Assembly (NCBI GenBank): GCA_965223755.1 | Contig: CBDCXF010000001.1 | Coordinates: 930,001 to 994,000, forward strand | Direction: 5' to 3' | Origin: CBDCXF01 sp965223755 | Lineage (GTDB): Bacteria > Acidobacteriota > Thermoanaerobaculia > Multivoradales > JAHEKO01 | DNA length: 64,000 bases | In this document: piece after piece, positions 9,064-18,210 of the stretch | Layout: the number at the start of each line of letters is the position of its first letter | Numbering within the stretch: position 1 is the stretch's first letter | Program-made: the position numbers and the translations under genes | Notes under the pieces: generated by a model | Databases searched by the model: none | Seen by the model: the letters and a program-made list of their open reading frames with translations, nothing else | Told to the model about the DNA's origin: nothing

Positions 9064-10779
9064 TCACGACTCCGCTTCCAGCGCCAGAACCTGCAACTGC
9101 AAGGTCTCCGGCTCGCGGTAGTCGTTGACCGACAGACGATAGACCACCCGCGCCGGGAATGGCGACTGCGGCCACCCATCATCGTTGGTGCGAAAGGCGA
9201 TCGCCGACAACGGCCGATCAGAATCGGGGTGGCGCAATTGCAAGCGCAGATGTTTTTCACCGACAACCGACCGCCCCTCCACGACAAAAAGGCCGTCAAA
9301 CGAGGGCTCCTCGAAAGCCCGGCCCCAAGGGCCTCCGCCTCGAATCGCGCGTGCCAATTCGAGGTCGAACTCCTGGGGCTGCAGTTCGCCGTCGGTGACC
9401 CATACGCCACGCAGGTCTTCAGGATCGACCAGGCGTTTCGCTTCAGCCTCAAACCGAGCCCGAAAATCGTCAAAGCCATTCGGCTGCAAGGTCAGGCCTG
9501 CGGCCATCGCGTGTCCCCCGTACCGAACCATCAAACCGGGGACCGCGAGATCGATGGTCTCCAGCAGGTCGCGAGCGTGCACTCCGGGCACCGAACGCAT
9601 GGACCCTCGCAACCCCTCGTCGCCGGCGGCGAACGCCACCACCGGGCGATGAAACCGTTCGCGCAACCGCGAAGCGACGATGCCGAGCACTCCTTCGTGC
9701 CACTCGGACTCGTACACCGCCAGGCCACTCGGCAACCGCTCGGGATCGCCGAAGGAGATCTCGTCGAGAACCGCCAGGGCCTCCTCTTCCATCCCAGCCT
9801 CGACCCTTTTGCGTTCACGGTTGAGATGTTCGAGGCGCATGGCGCGGTCCAGAGCCCGCGGAAAGTCCTGTTCGAGCAAACATTCAATGCCCACCGACAT
9901 GTCGTCCATGCGGCCGGCGGCGTTGAGACGGGGGCCGATGACGAAACCCAAATCGCTGGAATTGATCGCCTTGGCACGCCGCCCCCCAACCTCCAACAGA
10001 GCTCGCACTCCCGGGCGCGCGTGGCCGGAGCGCATCCGCGCCAGTCCGTTGGCGACCAGCGTGCGGTTGACGTGATCGAGGGGCACTACATCGGCGACCG
10101 TACCGATCGCCACCAGGTCCAACAGCGGCCCCAGAGCCGGTTCGTTGCCGTCTGGAAAGAAATCACGGCGGCGCAACTCGGCGCGTACCGCCGAGATGAC
10201 ATAGAACGCCACCCCAACTCCGGCGAGACTCTTGGACGCAAAGGTGTCGTCGAGCCGATTGGGGTTGACGATGGCGTCGGCCTCCGGGAGTTCGGGCCCA
10301 GGAAGATGGTGATCGGTCACCACCACCGTGGCTCCAAGCTCCTTCGCAGCCTGCACTCCTTCGAAACTGGCAACCCCGTTGTCGACGGTGATGACCAGCT
10401 TCGGCGCCAGATCGGCGAAGGTGGACACCAAACCAGGCCCCAACCCATAGCCGTCAACGAAGCGATTGGGAACGCGGTAGTCGACGCGTGACGCACCCAT
10501 CGCCTGCAGCGCGCTGACCATCAGCACCGTCGCAGTGGCGCCGTCGGCGTCGTAGTCGCCGACGATGACGATTTGCTCGTCGGCGACGACGGTGTCAGCA
10601 ATCAGAGAAGCCGCTCGATCGATATCGACCAGGGCATCGTAGGTTGGCAGACGTTTGAGATGGTAATCGAGCGCGCCCGTATCGGAAGCGCCGCGAGCAT
10701 CGTAGATGCGCGCCAGCACCTCGCCCAGGTGTGATTGGAGATCTTCAGCGGGCGCCGACTCGCGCCGTCGAATCCTCAA
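9064..10779 (-). CDS. recJ: Single-stranded-DNA-specific exonuclease RecJ
   Basis: 5'-3' single-strand DNA exonuclease used in recombination and mismatch/base-excision repair; 571 residues, close to the E. coli length. The DHH-family motifs GDYDADG (74-80), VDNG (132-135) and DHH (156-158) are present. So are the DHHA1 motif GGHAMAAG and the C-terminal OB region. The start is the TTG at 10779, because a stop lies just upstream in frame and RIRRRE aligns with the start of known RecJ proteins. It lies downstream of efp on the same strand. Confidence 0.93.
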   Translation of the reverse strand: MRIRRRESAPAEDLQSHLGEVLARIYDARGASDTGALDYHLKRLPTYDALVDIDRAASLIADTVVADEQIVIVGDYDADGATATVLMVSALQAMGASRVDYRVPNRFVDGYGLGPGLVSTFADLAPKLVITVDNGVASFEGVQAAKELGATVVVTDHHLPGPELPEADAIVNPNRLDDTFASKSLAGVGVAFYVISAVRAELRRRDFFPDGNEPALGPLLDLVAIGTVADVVPLDHVNRTLVANGLARMRSGHARPGVRALLEVGGRRAKAINSSDLGFVIGPRLNAAGRMDDMSVGIECLLEQDFPRALDRAMRLEHLNRERKRVEAGMEEEALAVLDEISFGDPERLPSGLAVYESEWHEGVLGIVASRLRERFHRPVVAFAAGDEGLRGSMRSVPGVHARDLLETIDLAVPGLMVRYGGHAMAAGLTLQPNGFDDFRARFEAEAKRLVDPEDLRGVWVTDGELQPQEFDLELARAIRGGGPWGRAFEEPSFDGLFVVEGRSVVGEKHLRLQLRHPDSDRPLSAIAFRTNDDGWPQSPFPARVVYRLSVNDYREPETLQLQVLALEAES

Positions 10780-10833
10780 CGCCGCGCCAGCCTAACCGCA
10801 GCCGCTGCCGTAGCCGCAGCCGCAGCCGTGGTC

Positions 10834-11400
10834 CTACGCGCGTTCGAGGTACGACCCATCTTCCGTTAGAACGCGAACGCGATCACCGGTCTTGATGAAG
10901 TTGGGCACTTGGATGGTGACGCCGGTTTCCAATGTCGCGTCCTTGGTGACGGCGGTTGCGGTGTTGCCCTTGGCAGCGTCATCGATGGTTTCCACGACCG
11001 TGAACTCCATCTTCTGCGGCAGTTGCACGCCGATCGCCTTGCCCTCATACATGGTGACCTGAACTTCCGCGTTCTCCGTCAGGAACTTGGCGCCCAGACC
11101 CAGAGTGTCCTCGTCGATCGAAACCTGCTCGTAGGACTCGAGGTCCATGAAGACATAGCCGCTGCCGTCGTTGTACAAGTACTGCATCGATGTAGTGGTG
11201 ACGTCGGCGGTCTCCATGGTCGTCCCCGCCCGCACGGTGTGGTCGATGACTTTGCCGGTAATGATGCCTTTGAGTTTGAACTTAACGAAGGCGCCGCCTT
11301 TTCCGGGCTTGTGGTGCGCGCGCTCCACCACCGTGTAGAGGTCGTTGTTGTGAATCAGTTTCGTTCCAGGACGCGCCTGGTTGGCGTCAATCGATCCCAT
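10834..11400 (-). CDS. efp: Translation elongation factor P
   Basis: EF-P (188 residues) enters the ribosome E/P site and relieves stalling at polyproline. The tip loop HHKPGKGGAF carries Lys34, the residue that EpmA modifies in E. coli. All three beta domains are complete. The ATG at 11400 gives the standard EF-P N-terminus; sequence further upstream is not part of the family. No modification gene (epmA, epmB, earP) is nearby. A short stretch of CCGCAG/CCGTAG hexamers separates it from recJ. Confidence 0.96.
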   Translation of the reverse strand: MGSIDANQARPGTKLIHNNDLYTVVERAHHKPGKGGAFVKFKLKGIITGKVIDHTVRAGTTMETADVTTTSMQYLYNDGSGYVFMDLESYEQVSIDEDTLGLGAKFLTENAEVQVTMYEGKAIGVQLPQKMEFTVVETIDDAAKGNTATAVTKDATLETGVTIQVPNFIKTGDRVRVLTEDGSYLERA

Positions 11401-11600
11401 TTTTGGGTACTCCCAAGGAAAGTCGTATGGTGAATTTGTCGACGGACCGCGCGCATCCTTGTAGACCAAGTCGTGCTGCAAGGTCGCGCCTCGAACTGCC
11501 GGGTCTATTGTTCCATGAACAGGCAGTGCTTGGCCCCCATCTCAGACCAATCACGGCAATCGATCTCAAGCAAACTCCGGTGGGCGAATAGAATCGGCCG

Positions 11601-13292
11601 ATGCGCAAACTCCTCATCTTTGCCGCCTTTGTCATCTTTGCAGCCATCGCCTCCACACTCGGCTGCCAGAACACGGCGTCGACACCCGCCGATCTGGTCC
11701 TCACCGGCGGCGTCATCCGCACCATGGATGCCGATCGCACCGTCGCAGAAGCAATCGCGGTGCAAGGCGACCGCATCATCGCGCTCGGCAGCAGCGAAGA
11801 CGCCAAAGCCTGGATCGGCCGAGACACCGAGGTTGTCGAGCTCGCAGGCGCCACCGTGCTGCCCGGCCTGATCGAGAGCCACGGCCATTTTCTCGGCTTC
11901 GGCGAAACCCTCACCCAGGTCGACCTCACCGACGCAGTCGATTTCGAGGACGTCGTCGCACGCGTCGCAGCCGCGGCGGCCCAAGCCGAGCCAGGGTCCT
12001 GGATCCGTGGCTTCGGGTGGCATCAAGAGAAGTGGCGCGAAACCCCGGCGGACGCTGTCGGTGGATTTCCGGTGCACGACTCGCTCAGCGCTCGGACGCC
12101 GGATCACCCGGTGTTCCTGTCCCACGCTTCCGGCCACGCTGCCTTGGTTAATGCCAAAGCCATGGAGTTGGCTGCCATCACCGCCGACACTGCGGCACCC
12201 GAAGGCGGCGAAATCTTGCTCGGCGCCCATGGCGAACCCACCGGCCTGCTCAACGAATCGGCGGAAAACCTCGCCGTCGCCCGCATGGAAGTGGATTTGG
12301 GACGCGATGAGCACAGCTTGCGCGCCGCCGCAGAGGCCGCGGCGGCCGAAAGTCTGGCCCACGGGGTGACCACCTTTGTTGACGCCGGCACCACCCTGGC
12401 GACACTCCACGCCCTGGGCGCCGTCGCCGACGAGGGCGAACTAGGGGTCCGTCTGTGGGCAATGATCCGCGACTCCAACGACAACCTGTCCGGCGAACCC
12501 CCGCAACCGAGCGACTGGTTTCGGGTGGGAGGCATCAAGGTCTCTCTCGACGGCGCTTTGGGATCGCGAGGAGCGTGGCTGTTGGAGGACTACACCGACG
12601 CACCGGGCCAGACCGGCCTCCAGCAGGTCAGTCTCGAGAGCCTGCGCGAGACCGCAAACATCGCCCGCGACCGCGGCTTGCAACTGTGCGTGCACGCGAT
12701 CGGCGACCGCGCCAACCGCGAGATCCTCGACCTCTACGAAGAGTTCTTAGACTCGCAGGACAGGTCGCCACGTTGGCGCGTCGAGCACGCCCAGCACCTC
12801 CACCCAGAAGACATCCCGCGGTTTGCAGCATTGGATGTCGTGGCGTCGGTGCAGGGGGTCCATTGCACCTCCGACGGACCTTGGGTGCCGACGCGTTTGG
12901 GTGAGCGGCGAGCGCGGGAGGGCGGCTACGTTTGGCGCCTACTCCTCGACTCCGGAGCGCTGGTCGTCAACGGCACCGATGTTCCCGTTGAAGCCATCGA
13001 TCCGTTCGCCAACCTGGAATCGAGCGTCACCCGCGTGATGGGCAATGGCGAGGCGTTCTACCCCGATCAAGTGATGACCGTCGAGGAAGCCCTTCGTTCC
13101 TACACCATCGACGGCGCTTACGCGATCTTCGCCGAGGATGAGCTGGGGTCGTTAACTCCCGGGAAGCTCGCCGACCTGATCGTCCTCGACCGCGACCCCG
13201 TCGCCGTGCCCAGCTCCCAGTTGTCCGAGCTCCGGGTACTGCGAACCGTGGTCGGCGGCCAGACCCGCTATCTGGCGGATCAATCCGAATAG
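11601..13292 (+). CDS. Amidohydrolase family 3 (YtcJ-like) lipoprotein
   Basis: Metal-dependent hydrolase of 563 residues. A lipoprotein signal with lipobox STLGC (Cys22) is followed by the Amidohydro_3 domain: LVLTGGVIRTMD, LPGLIESHGHF with the first metal-binding HGH, and further on the LCVHAIGDRA, RVEHAQHL and GTDVPVEAIDP motifs. The substrate cannot be told from sequence. It is divergent from efp across a 200-bp gap and lies 24 bp upstream of the DUF3179 gene, probably in the same transcript. Confidence 0.88.
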   Translation: MRKLLIFAAFVIFAAIASTLGCQNTASTPADLVLTGGVIRTMDADRTVAEAIAVQGDRIIALGSSEDAKAWIGRDTEVVELAGATVLPGLIESHGHFLGFGETLTQVDLTDAVDFEDVVARVAAAAAQAEPGSWIRGFGWHQEKWRETPADAVGGFPVHDSLSARTPDHPVFLSHASGHAALVNAKAMELAAITADTAAPEGGEILLGAHGEPTGLLNESAENLAVARMEVDLGRDEHSLRAAAEAAAAESLAHGVTTFVDAGTTLATLHALGAVADEGELGVRLWAMIRDSNDNLSGEPPQPSDWFRVGGIKVSLDGALGSRGAWLLEDYTDAPGQTGLQQVSLESLRETANIARDRGLQLCVHAIGDRANREILDLYEEFLDSQDRSPRWRVEHAQHLHPEDIPRFAALDVVASVQGVHCTSDGPWVPTRLGERRAREGGYVWRLLLDSGALVVNGTDVPVEAIDPFANLESSVTRVMGNGEAFYPDQVMTVEEALRSYTIDGAYAIFAEDELGSLTPGKLADLIVLDRDPVAVPSSQLSELRVLRTVVGGQTRYLADQSE

Positions 13293-13316
13293 GGCACCCC
13301 CTCGTAACACCGACCG

Positions 13317-14294
13317 ATGCGCAATCGATTGACTTACCCGCGTTTCTTCTGCCTTCTGGCTCTGTGCCTCGCAGGTACTCCAGTAGCCTCGGACGAAGAC
13401 GCTCCTGCCGGTGTCGAGATCCTGTTGCCGCGGGGTGCCATAGCGGCGGTCTTTGAGCCCCAATGGGTCACGGCCGAAGAAGCGACGATCCCAGACGAGG
13501 CATGGGTCCTCGGCATCGTCGTTGACGACGAGGCCCACGCCTACAGCCTCAACCTGCTCAACCGCCACGAAATCGTCAACGATCGCTTCGGCGACCTGCC
13601 GGTCGCCGCGGTCTGGTGACCTCTCGCCAATACGGCCGTGGTCTACGGCCGCCAGCACGGCGAACAAGAACTCAACTTTGAAGCCTCGGGGGGACTCCTC
13701 GACGCGTCTTTGGTGATGCGCGACCGCGAGACCGACAGTTGGTGGTCGATCATGACCTCCGACGCCATCGGCGGCGAGCTACACGGCAAAGCGCTCGATC
13801 AACTCCCGATGGGCGAAAAACTTCCTTGGGGTGAATGGCGGCAGCGTCATCCGGACACACTGGTCCTGTCGGTCGACGGCGTCGAGCACGACGACACCAA
13901 TCCCTACGACAACTACTTCGCGTCCGACGGCACCTTTCGCGATATGCCGGTGGACGACGATCGACTCCCGGCTAAAGCCCCTGTTTACAGCTTCTGGATC
14001 GACGGCCAGCCGCACGCCATCGCTCACTCGGCTCTTTCGGGAGCCACTCTTTTCGATCTCGGCGACAGCGGCCGTGCGCTCCTCCACCGCGATTCAGACG
14101 CACCGATCTACGCCTCTTCCGACGCGTTTTTGATTCCCGCCGACTTCGATGCAGAGTTGACCGGGCCGGCGCTGCTCGCCGCGGCGCGGGAGGGAGCTCA
14201 AGGCATTACGCGCCTGTCCGGGTTTGACACCTTCTGGTACATCTGGACGTCGGTCAATCCACAGACCGAACTCCATACGCGCGCCGCCGAATAG
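13317..14294 (+). CDS. DUF3179 protein, probable selenoprotein (in-frame TGA = Sec101)
   Basis: Periplasmic protein of 325 residues if the TGA at 13617-13619 is read through. An N-terminal signal peptide (FFCLLALCLAG) leads into a DUF3179 domain. The family usually has a CPLC-type motif after a hydrophobic strand (PVVVTYCPLC). Here the same place reads PVAAVW-TGA-PLANTAVVY, so the TGA sits exactly on the first Cys and the second Cys is Ala. The same frame stays open for another 225 codons with clear DUF3179 features, including LVMRDRETDSWW and GGELHGKALDQLP. A hairpin suited to a bacterial SECIS follows the TGA. A point mutation or sequencing error (Cys codon to TGA) is the alternative, but codon position and hairpin argue for selenocysteine. 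The function of DUF3179 is unknown; a thiol/selenol redox role is inferred. Confidence 0.8.
13617..13651 (+). promoter_or_regulatory. Candidate bacterial SECIS element
   Basis: Thirteen bases after the TGA, CGGCCGT (13633-13639) pairs with ACGGCCG (13645-13651). This makes a 7-bp stem capped by the pentaloop GGTCT. The E. coli fdhF SECIS also has GGUCU in its apical loop at a similar distance (about 11 nt) from UGA, where SelB binds. The stem is coding sequence (TAVVYGR). Confidence 0.65.
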
Positions 14295-14360
14295 CTACCG
14301 GCCGAGGCACACCGCCAAAGTGCGTTGACCGGCGCTGGGATTGCACGTATAACAGCCGCC

Positions 14361-15635
14361 ATGGGCAGGTCCTCGACAGCGTGGCCGCTAGTTGCCGCTG
14401 CAACCACTCTCTGGGCTGTCGTTGCGACCTTTCTTTGGTTGCACCGGCGGCCGGAGGCGGCGCCCACGACCGTGGAAGAAGCTACCGAGGAAGTCGCCGA
14501 CAGCGACGAGACCCCGGACACAGAAGGGAGTTGGGAGCTGGTGCCGGCGAGCTTTGATGACCTTCCGGGTTGGGTTGAGGACGACTTCACCGACGCTCAG
14601 CACGCCCTGTCACGGTCGTGCGCAACATTGCTCAAGTGGCCAGATAGCCGTGCCCTGAGCGCCCCTTGGGCCGGTACCGCTGCCGACTGGGACAGTTTTT
14701 GCCGGGCCGTCACCGAATCATCGGGGTCCGGTCTCAGTGAAGTTCTAACCGGCCACTTGACCCCGGTCGAGGTCGTCGACCCGCAGGGCGACGGACTCTT
14801 TACCGGTTACTACGAGCCGACCTTGCAGGGCAGCCGAGCGCCATCGCAACGTTACCGCTGGCCGCTCTACCAACGGCCTTCCGATCTCGTCGAACTGGAT
14901 CTAGGGCGGTTTCGAGAACGCTTGCAAGGGGAGACCATTCTCGGCCGCGTCCACAACCAGAGTTTTGAACCGTACCCCGAGCGCGCCGATCTCGACGCCG
15001 GCTATCTCCGCGATCGGGGCCTGGAACTAGCCTGGGTCGACGATCCGGTGGACGCCTTCTTTCTCCACATTCAAGGCTCGGGTCGAGTCGAACTTGATGA
15101 CGGAACGACTTTGCGAGTGGGTTACGCCGGGCAAAACGGCCGCGCCTATTTCGCCATTGGACGGGAACTCGTGCGTCGCGGGGCCCTGACGATGGAAGAA
15201 GTCTCCTTGCAGTCGATTCGCGCCTGGCTCAAGGACAACCCGGATCAAACCTTCGCCGTACTCCACACCAACCCTTCTTACATCTTCTTTCGCGAACTGA
15301 AAGGTCCGGGGCCCCTTGGCAGCCTGGGCGTACCTCTGACCACCAGGAGGTCCCTCGCGGTCGACCCCGATGTCGTACCCCTCGGCGCCCCGGTGTGGGT
15401 CGCAACCCAGGCGCCCACTCCCGAGGGCGGAGAGCGAGATTTACAGGCGCTGTTTTCGGCTCAGGACACTGGTGGCGCCATCCGCGGAGGCCAACGCGGC
15501 GATGTCTTTTGGGGCCCGGGGGCCGACGCCGCCGAGATCGCCGGCCGCATGAAACACCCGGGGCGCATGTGGGCGTTGGTCCCGCACGCTATAGCGCAGG
15601 GCCTCGAAGCGGACCCGCTGCAAGACGTCAAGTAA
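14361..15635 (+). CDS. mltA: Membrane-bound lytic murein transglycosylase A
   Basis: Cleaves the MurNAc-GlcNAc bond of peptidoglycan with formation of 1,6-anhydro ends; 424 residues. An N-terminal hydrophobic anchor (about 7-25) is followed by an acidic linker. The MltA domain (FTGYYEPTLQGS, DAFFLHIQGSGRV, GYAGQNGRAYFAIG) and the terminal 3D domain (FSAQDTGGAIRGGQRGDVFWG) are complete, including the catalytic-type Asp residues. The ATG at 14361 is chosen over an upstream TTG because it starts the anchor cleanly. Its end overlaps the convergent carbon-nitrogen hydrolase gene by 8 bp. Confidence 0.93.
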   Translation: MGRSSTAWPLVAAATTLWAVVATFLWLHRRPEAAPTTVEEATEEVADSDETPDTEGSWELVPASFDDLPGWVEDDFTDAQHALSRSCATLLKWPDSRALSAPWAGTAADWDSFCRAVTESSGSGLSEVLTGHLTPVEVVDPQGDGLFTGYYEPTLQGSRAPSQRYRWPLYQRPSDLVELDLGRFRERLQGETILGRVHNQSFEPYPERADLDAGYLRDRGLELAWVDDPVDAFFLHIQGSGRVELDDGTTLRVGYAGQNGRAYFAIGRELVRRGALTMEEVSLQSIRAWLKDNPDQTFAVLHTNPSYIFFRELKGPGPLGSLGVPLTTRRSLAVDPDVVPLGAPVWVATQAPTPEGGERDLQALFSAQDTGGAIRGGQRGDVFWGPGADAAEIAGRMKHPGRMWALVPHAIAQGLEADPLQDVK

Positions 15636-16470
15636 GCCAGTCGGCGTAGAGATCCGGTCGGCGATGGCGCAGAAACAGCCGCCGAGCGTGGGACGAAGCG
15701 GTCTCGTCGAGGTCGATATCGACCAGCAGCGTCTCTTCGGTTCCCGTCCCCGCTTCGGCGAGAACTTCGCCGGCCGGAGAACACACAAAAGACTCTCCGG
15801 CAAAATCCAAGGACTCCTCTTTGCCGACGCGGTTGCAAAGGGCGGTGAAGTAGCCGTTCTGAAAGGCGGCGACCTGCAACTCCGCCTGATAGAGACCATC
15901 CGGCCACTCGCCGGCTGTGCCGGCCTGGGGAATGACCACCAGTTCGGCGCCCTTCAGGGCCAACGCCCGCATGCACTCGGGATAGTGACGGTCGTAGCAG
16001 ATCGCCACACCGACCTTGCCCACGGCGGTATCGAAGACCGGCATTCCGGCATCGCCAGGATCGTAGTAGTCCTGCTCGTGAAAGCCTTCGTAATCGGTTA
16101 TGTGAACCATGCGAGTGGTTCCGAGCAAGCTGCCATCGGCGTCAATCACCGGTGAGCTGTCAAAGGTCCGCTCTCCTTCGCGTTCAAAGAAATTGAGAAC
16201 CACGACCAAACCGAGTTCGGCGGCCAGTTCTCGAAAGGCCGTTACCGTGGGACCGGAGGTGGGTTCGGCGAGCTGCAATAGGTCGGCAGCCGGTCGAGAA
16301 TCCGGCGCCCGATACTGTGGATAAAAGGGTGTAAAGGCCAACTCGGCGAACGCAACCAGGCGAGCTCCCTGCGCCGCCGCACTGCGCGCCGCCGCCAAGC
16401 CGCGTTCCAGGTTCGACTCGATATCCTCATGCACGCGTTGCTGGACCAAGGCGATTCGTTGAAAACGCAC
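15628..16470 (-). CDS. Carbon-nitrogen hydrolase (nitrilase superfamily), catalytic Lys replaced
   Basis: Cytosolic protein of 280 residues with the alpha-beta-beta-alpha nitrilase fold, most like N-carbamoylputrescine amidase and beta-ureidopropionase. Catalytic Glu43 (VAFAELAF) and Cys158 (VGVAICYDRHYPE) are present. At the place of the third catalytic residue, where relatives read RKxH, this protein reads RMVHITDYEGFHEQ, so the Lys is Met121. I take the GTG at 16470 as start since it gives the usual RFQRIALVQ opening. A TTG at 16500 would add 10 residues. The substrate is not predictable, and activity is uncertain. Confidence 0.8.
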   Translation of the reverse strand: MRFQRIALVQQRVHEDIESNLERGLAAARSAAAQGARLVAFAELAFTPFYPQYRAPDSRPAADLLQLAEPTSGPTVTAFRELAAELGLVVVLNFFEREGERTFDSSPVIDADGSLLGTTRMVHITDYEGFHEQDYYDPGDAGMPVFDTAVGKVGVAICYDRHYPECMRALALKGAELVVIPQAGTAGEWPDGLYQAELQVAAFQNGYFTALCNRVGKEESLDFAGESFVCSPAGEVLAEAGTGTEETLLVDIDLDETASSHARRLFLRHRRPDLYADWLT

Positions 16471-16547
16471 CCTCGAAGGATAACCGGTAGGCAACGACAA
16501 ATCCCGCCGGAGTTGCCTGTACGCTGTGCTACATTGCCGCCGCTGAT

Positions 16548-18011
16548 ATGTCGAAAGAGCGCTTTACGTCACGCTGGGGTTTGATTCTCGCGGCGTTGGG
16601 AATGGCCATCGGCACCGGCAATGTGTGGCGCTTTCCTCGCATTCTGGCGCTCAACGGAGGCGGCACTTTCTTGCTGCCCTGGCTCTTCTTTCTCTTTTCC
16701 TGGTCGATCCCCCTGCTGATCATCGAGTCGGCAATGGGCAAGCGCTCGCGCAAAGGCACCATCGGCTCGTTTGCGCTTCTGACCGGCCCCGCCAACGCCT
16801 GGCGCGGTGCCTTCGTCGGTTTTTGCACCATGGCGATTTCGTTTTATTACTGCGTCGTCGCCGGCTGGTGCGGATACTACTTCGTGCTCACCATCAGCGG
16901 CCGCCTCGACGATCGTGCCGCGCGTCAGACCTGGGACCAATTGGCGGCCAGCGGTGGAGTCCAAGTGGCCTTTTTTGCGCTGGCTCTGGCGATCTGCACC
17001 GCAGTCGTCTGGCGCGGGGTCACGGCCGGCATCGAGCGAGTCAATCGGCTGTTGATCCCGGCCTTGTTCGTCATCCTGGTGATCTCTGCGTTGCGCGCCG
17101 TGACCTTACCGGGTTCGGTGGCCGGCCTGCAGTTCATGTTTTCGTTCGAGCCCGAACGCCTCACGGACTACCGCATCTGGCTCGAAGCGCTGTCGCAGTC
17201 GGCGTGGTCGACGGGGGCCGGTTGGGGTCTGCTGCTGACCTACGCCGTGTACATGAAGGAAAAGCAGAATCTGGTGTTCTCGTCGGTGATCACCGGCCTG
17301 GGCAACAACTCTGCTTCCCTGCTCGCGGCGATGGCCCTCATCCCGACCGTGTTTGCCGTCCTGCCACACGCGGACGCACTGGCAGCTTTGCAGGAATCCG
17401 GTCCCGCTTCGACCGGCATGACCTTCATCTACTTCCCCGAAGTCCTGGGCCGCATCCCGGCCGGGAATACTGTGTTCGCTCCCCTGTTCTTCCTGGCCCT
17501 GTCCATCGCCGCGGTCAGCTCGATGATTTCGATGATCGAACTCGGCGTACGCAACGTTGCTGACTTCGGCGTCAGCCGCAGTAAAGCACTCTCCCTCGTC
17601 GCCGCCTTGACGTTCTTTCTCGGTCTGCCCAGCGCGCTATCGCAGCAGTTTTTTCTCAACCAAGATTGGGTTTGGGGGCTCGGGCTTCTGGTCTCCGGTT
17701 TTTTCTTTGCCCTCGCCGCGCGTGGTGTCGGCGCCGAACGCCTCCTTGACCGCTGGGTCAACCGCGGCCCGCGCTGGCGGGTGGGCAAGTGGTTCGCGCA
17801 CCTCGTCTTCTGGTGGATCCCACTGCAGTTCGTCGTCCTCTTAGGGTGGTGGTTATACCAGGCGGCCTGGGTCTACGACCCAGAGCGCTGGTGGGACCCG
17901 TTCCGCACCTTCAGTTTGGGTACGGTTGTGGCGCAGTGGGCCCTCGTCATCGTCGTATTTCGACTTCTCAATCGCCGCATGTCGGCGGCCGGCGAGGACC
18001 ACGGATCGTGA
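16548..18011 (+). CDS. Sodium-dependent transporter, NSS/SNF family
   Basis: Inner-membrane sodium-coupled symporter of the LeuT-fold NSS family, 487 residues with about 11-12 membrane helices. TM1 carries the family signature AIGTGNVWRFPRI, whose unwound part binds Na+ and substrate. GGGTFLLPWL and the AxAIY-like STGAGWGLLL of later helices also fit. Substrates in the family are amino acids. The tiny gene overlapping its stop resembles MetS, pointing to methionine/alanine-type uptake. Confidence 0.92.
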   Translation: MSKERFTSRWGLILAALGMAIGTGNVWRFPRILALNGGGTFLLPWLFFLFSWSIPLLIIESAMGKRSRKGTIGSFALLTGPANAWRGAFVGFCTMAISFYYCVVAGWCGYYFVLTISGRLDDRAARQTWDQLAASGGVQVAFFALALAICTAVVWRGVTAGIERVNRLLIPALFVILVISALRAVTLPGSVAGLQFMFSFEPERLTDYRIWLEALSQSAWSTGAGWGLLLTYAVYMKEKQNLVFSSVITGLGNNSASLLAAMALIPTVFAVLPHADALAALQESGPASTGMTFIYFPEVLGRIPAGNTVFAPLFFLALSIAAVSSMISMIELGVRNVADFGVSRSKALSLVAALTFFLGLPSALSQQFFLNQDWVWGLGLLVSGFFFALAARGVGAERLLDRWVNRGPRWRVGKWFAHLVFWWIPLQFVVLLGWWLYQAAWVYDPERWWDPFRTFSLGTVVAQWALVIVVFRLLNRRMSAAGEDHGS

Positions 18012-18124
18012 CCGCCGCGCAAATTCTGTACATGCTGTTGATCTGCGGGATTCTGTGGGGTGGATTCGCCGCCTGCCTGGTCTACCTCTGGCGTGTGGAC
18101 AAAGAAGACGGTTCCGACCCATAG
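18008..18124 (+). CDS. MetS-like small subunit of NSS transporter (38 residues)
   Basis: A 38-residue protein with one membrane helix (about 6-26, QILYMLLICGILWGGFAACL) and a charged tail. It begins with GTG in a GTGA overlap with the transporter stop, so it should be translationally coupled. The WGG in the helix and the location match MetS-type small subunits known from Corynebacterium and many NSS operons. It is short, so the call rests on context and the helix pattern. Confidence 0.72.
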   Translation: MTAAQILYMLLICGILWGGFAACLVYLWRVDKEDGSDP

Positions 18125-18210
18125 ACTCGGGTATGCGCCGTTCTCGTCATCCCGGCGGGAGGATGCGAGAGAAGCCGAGATTACGGCACAAAAACGGAAA
18201 GGTTCCCGCC

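Noticed and set aside
8970..9479. N-terminal extension of the M19 dipeptidase up to 9479
   Set aside because: The extra frame lies over the 15-bp repeats and the end of recJ and has no family resemblance; the ATG at 8969 starts a lipoprotein signal.
11401..11481. 27-residue N-terminal extension of EF-P
   Set aside because: EF-P is highly conserved in length, and the ATG at 11400 puts the modified Lys at position 34 as expected.
13317..14294. DUF3179 gene as a pseudogene or two separate genes
   Set aside because: There is no frameshift, the only stop is a TGA on the family cysteine, domain sequence is intact on both sides, and a SECIS-like hairpin follows. Kept as an alternative, not the main call.
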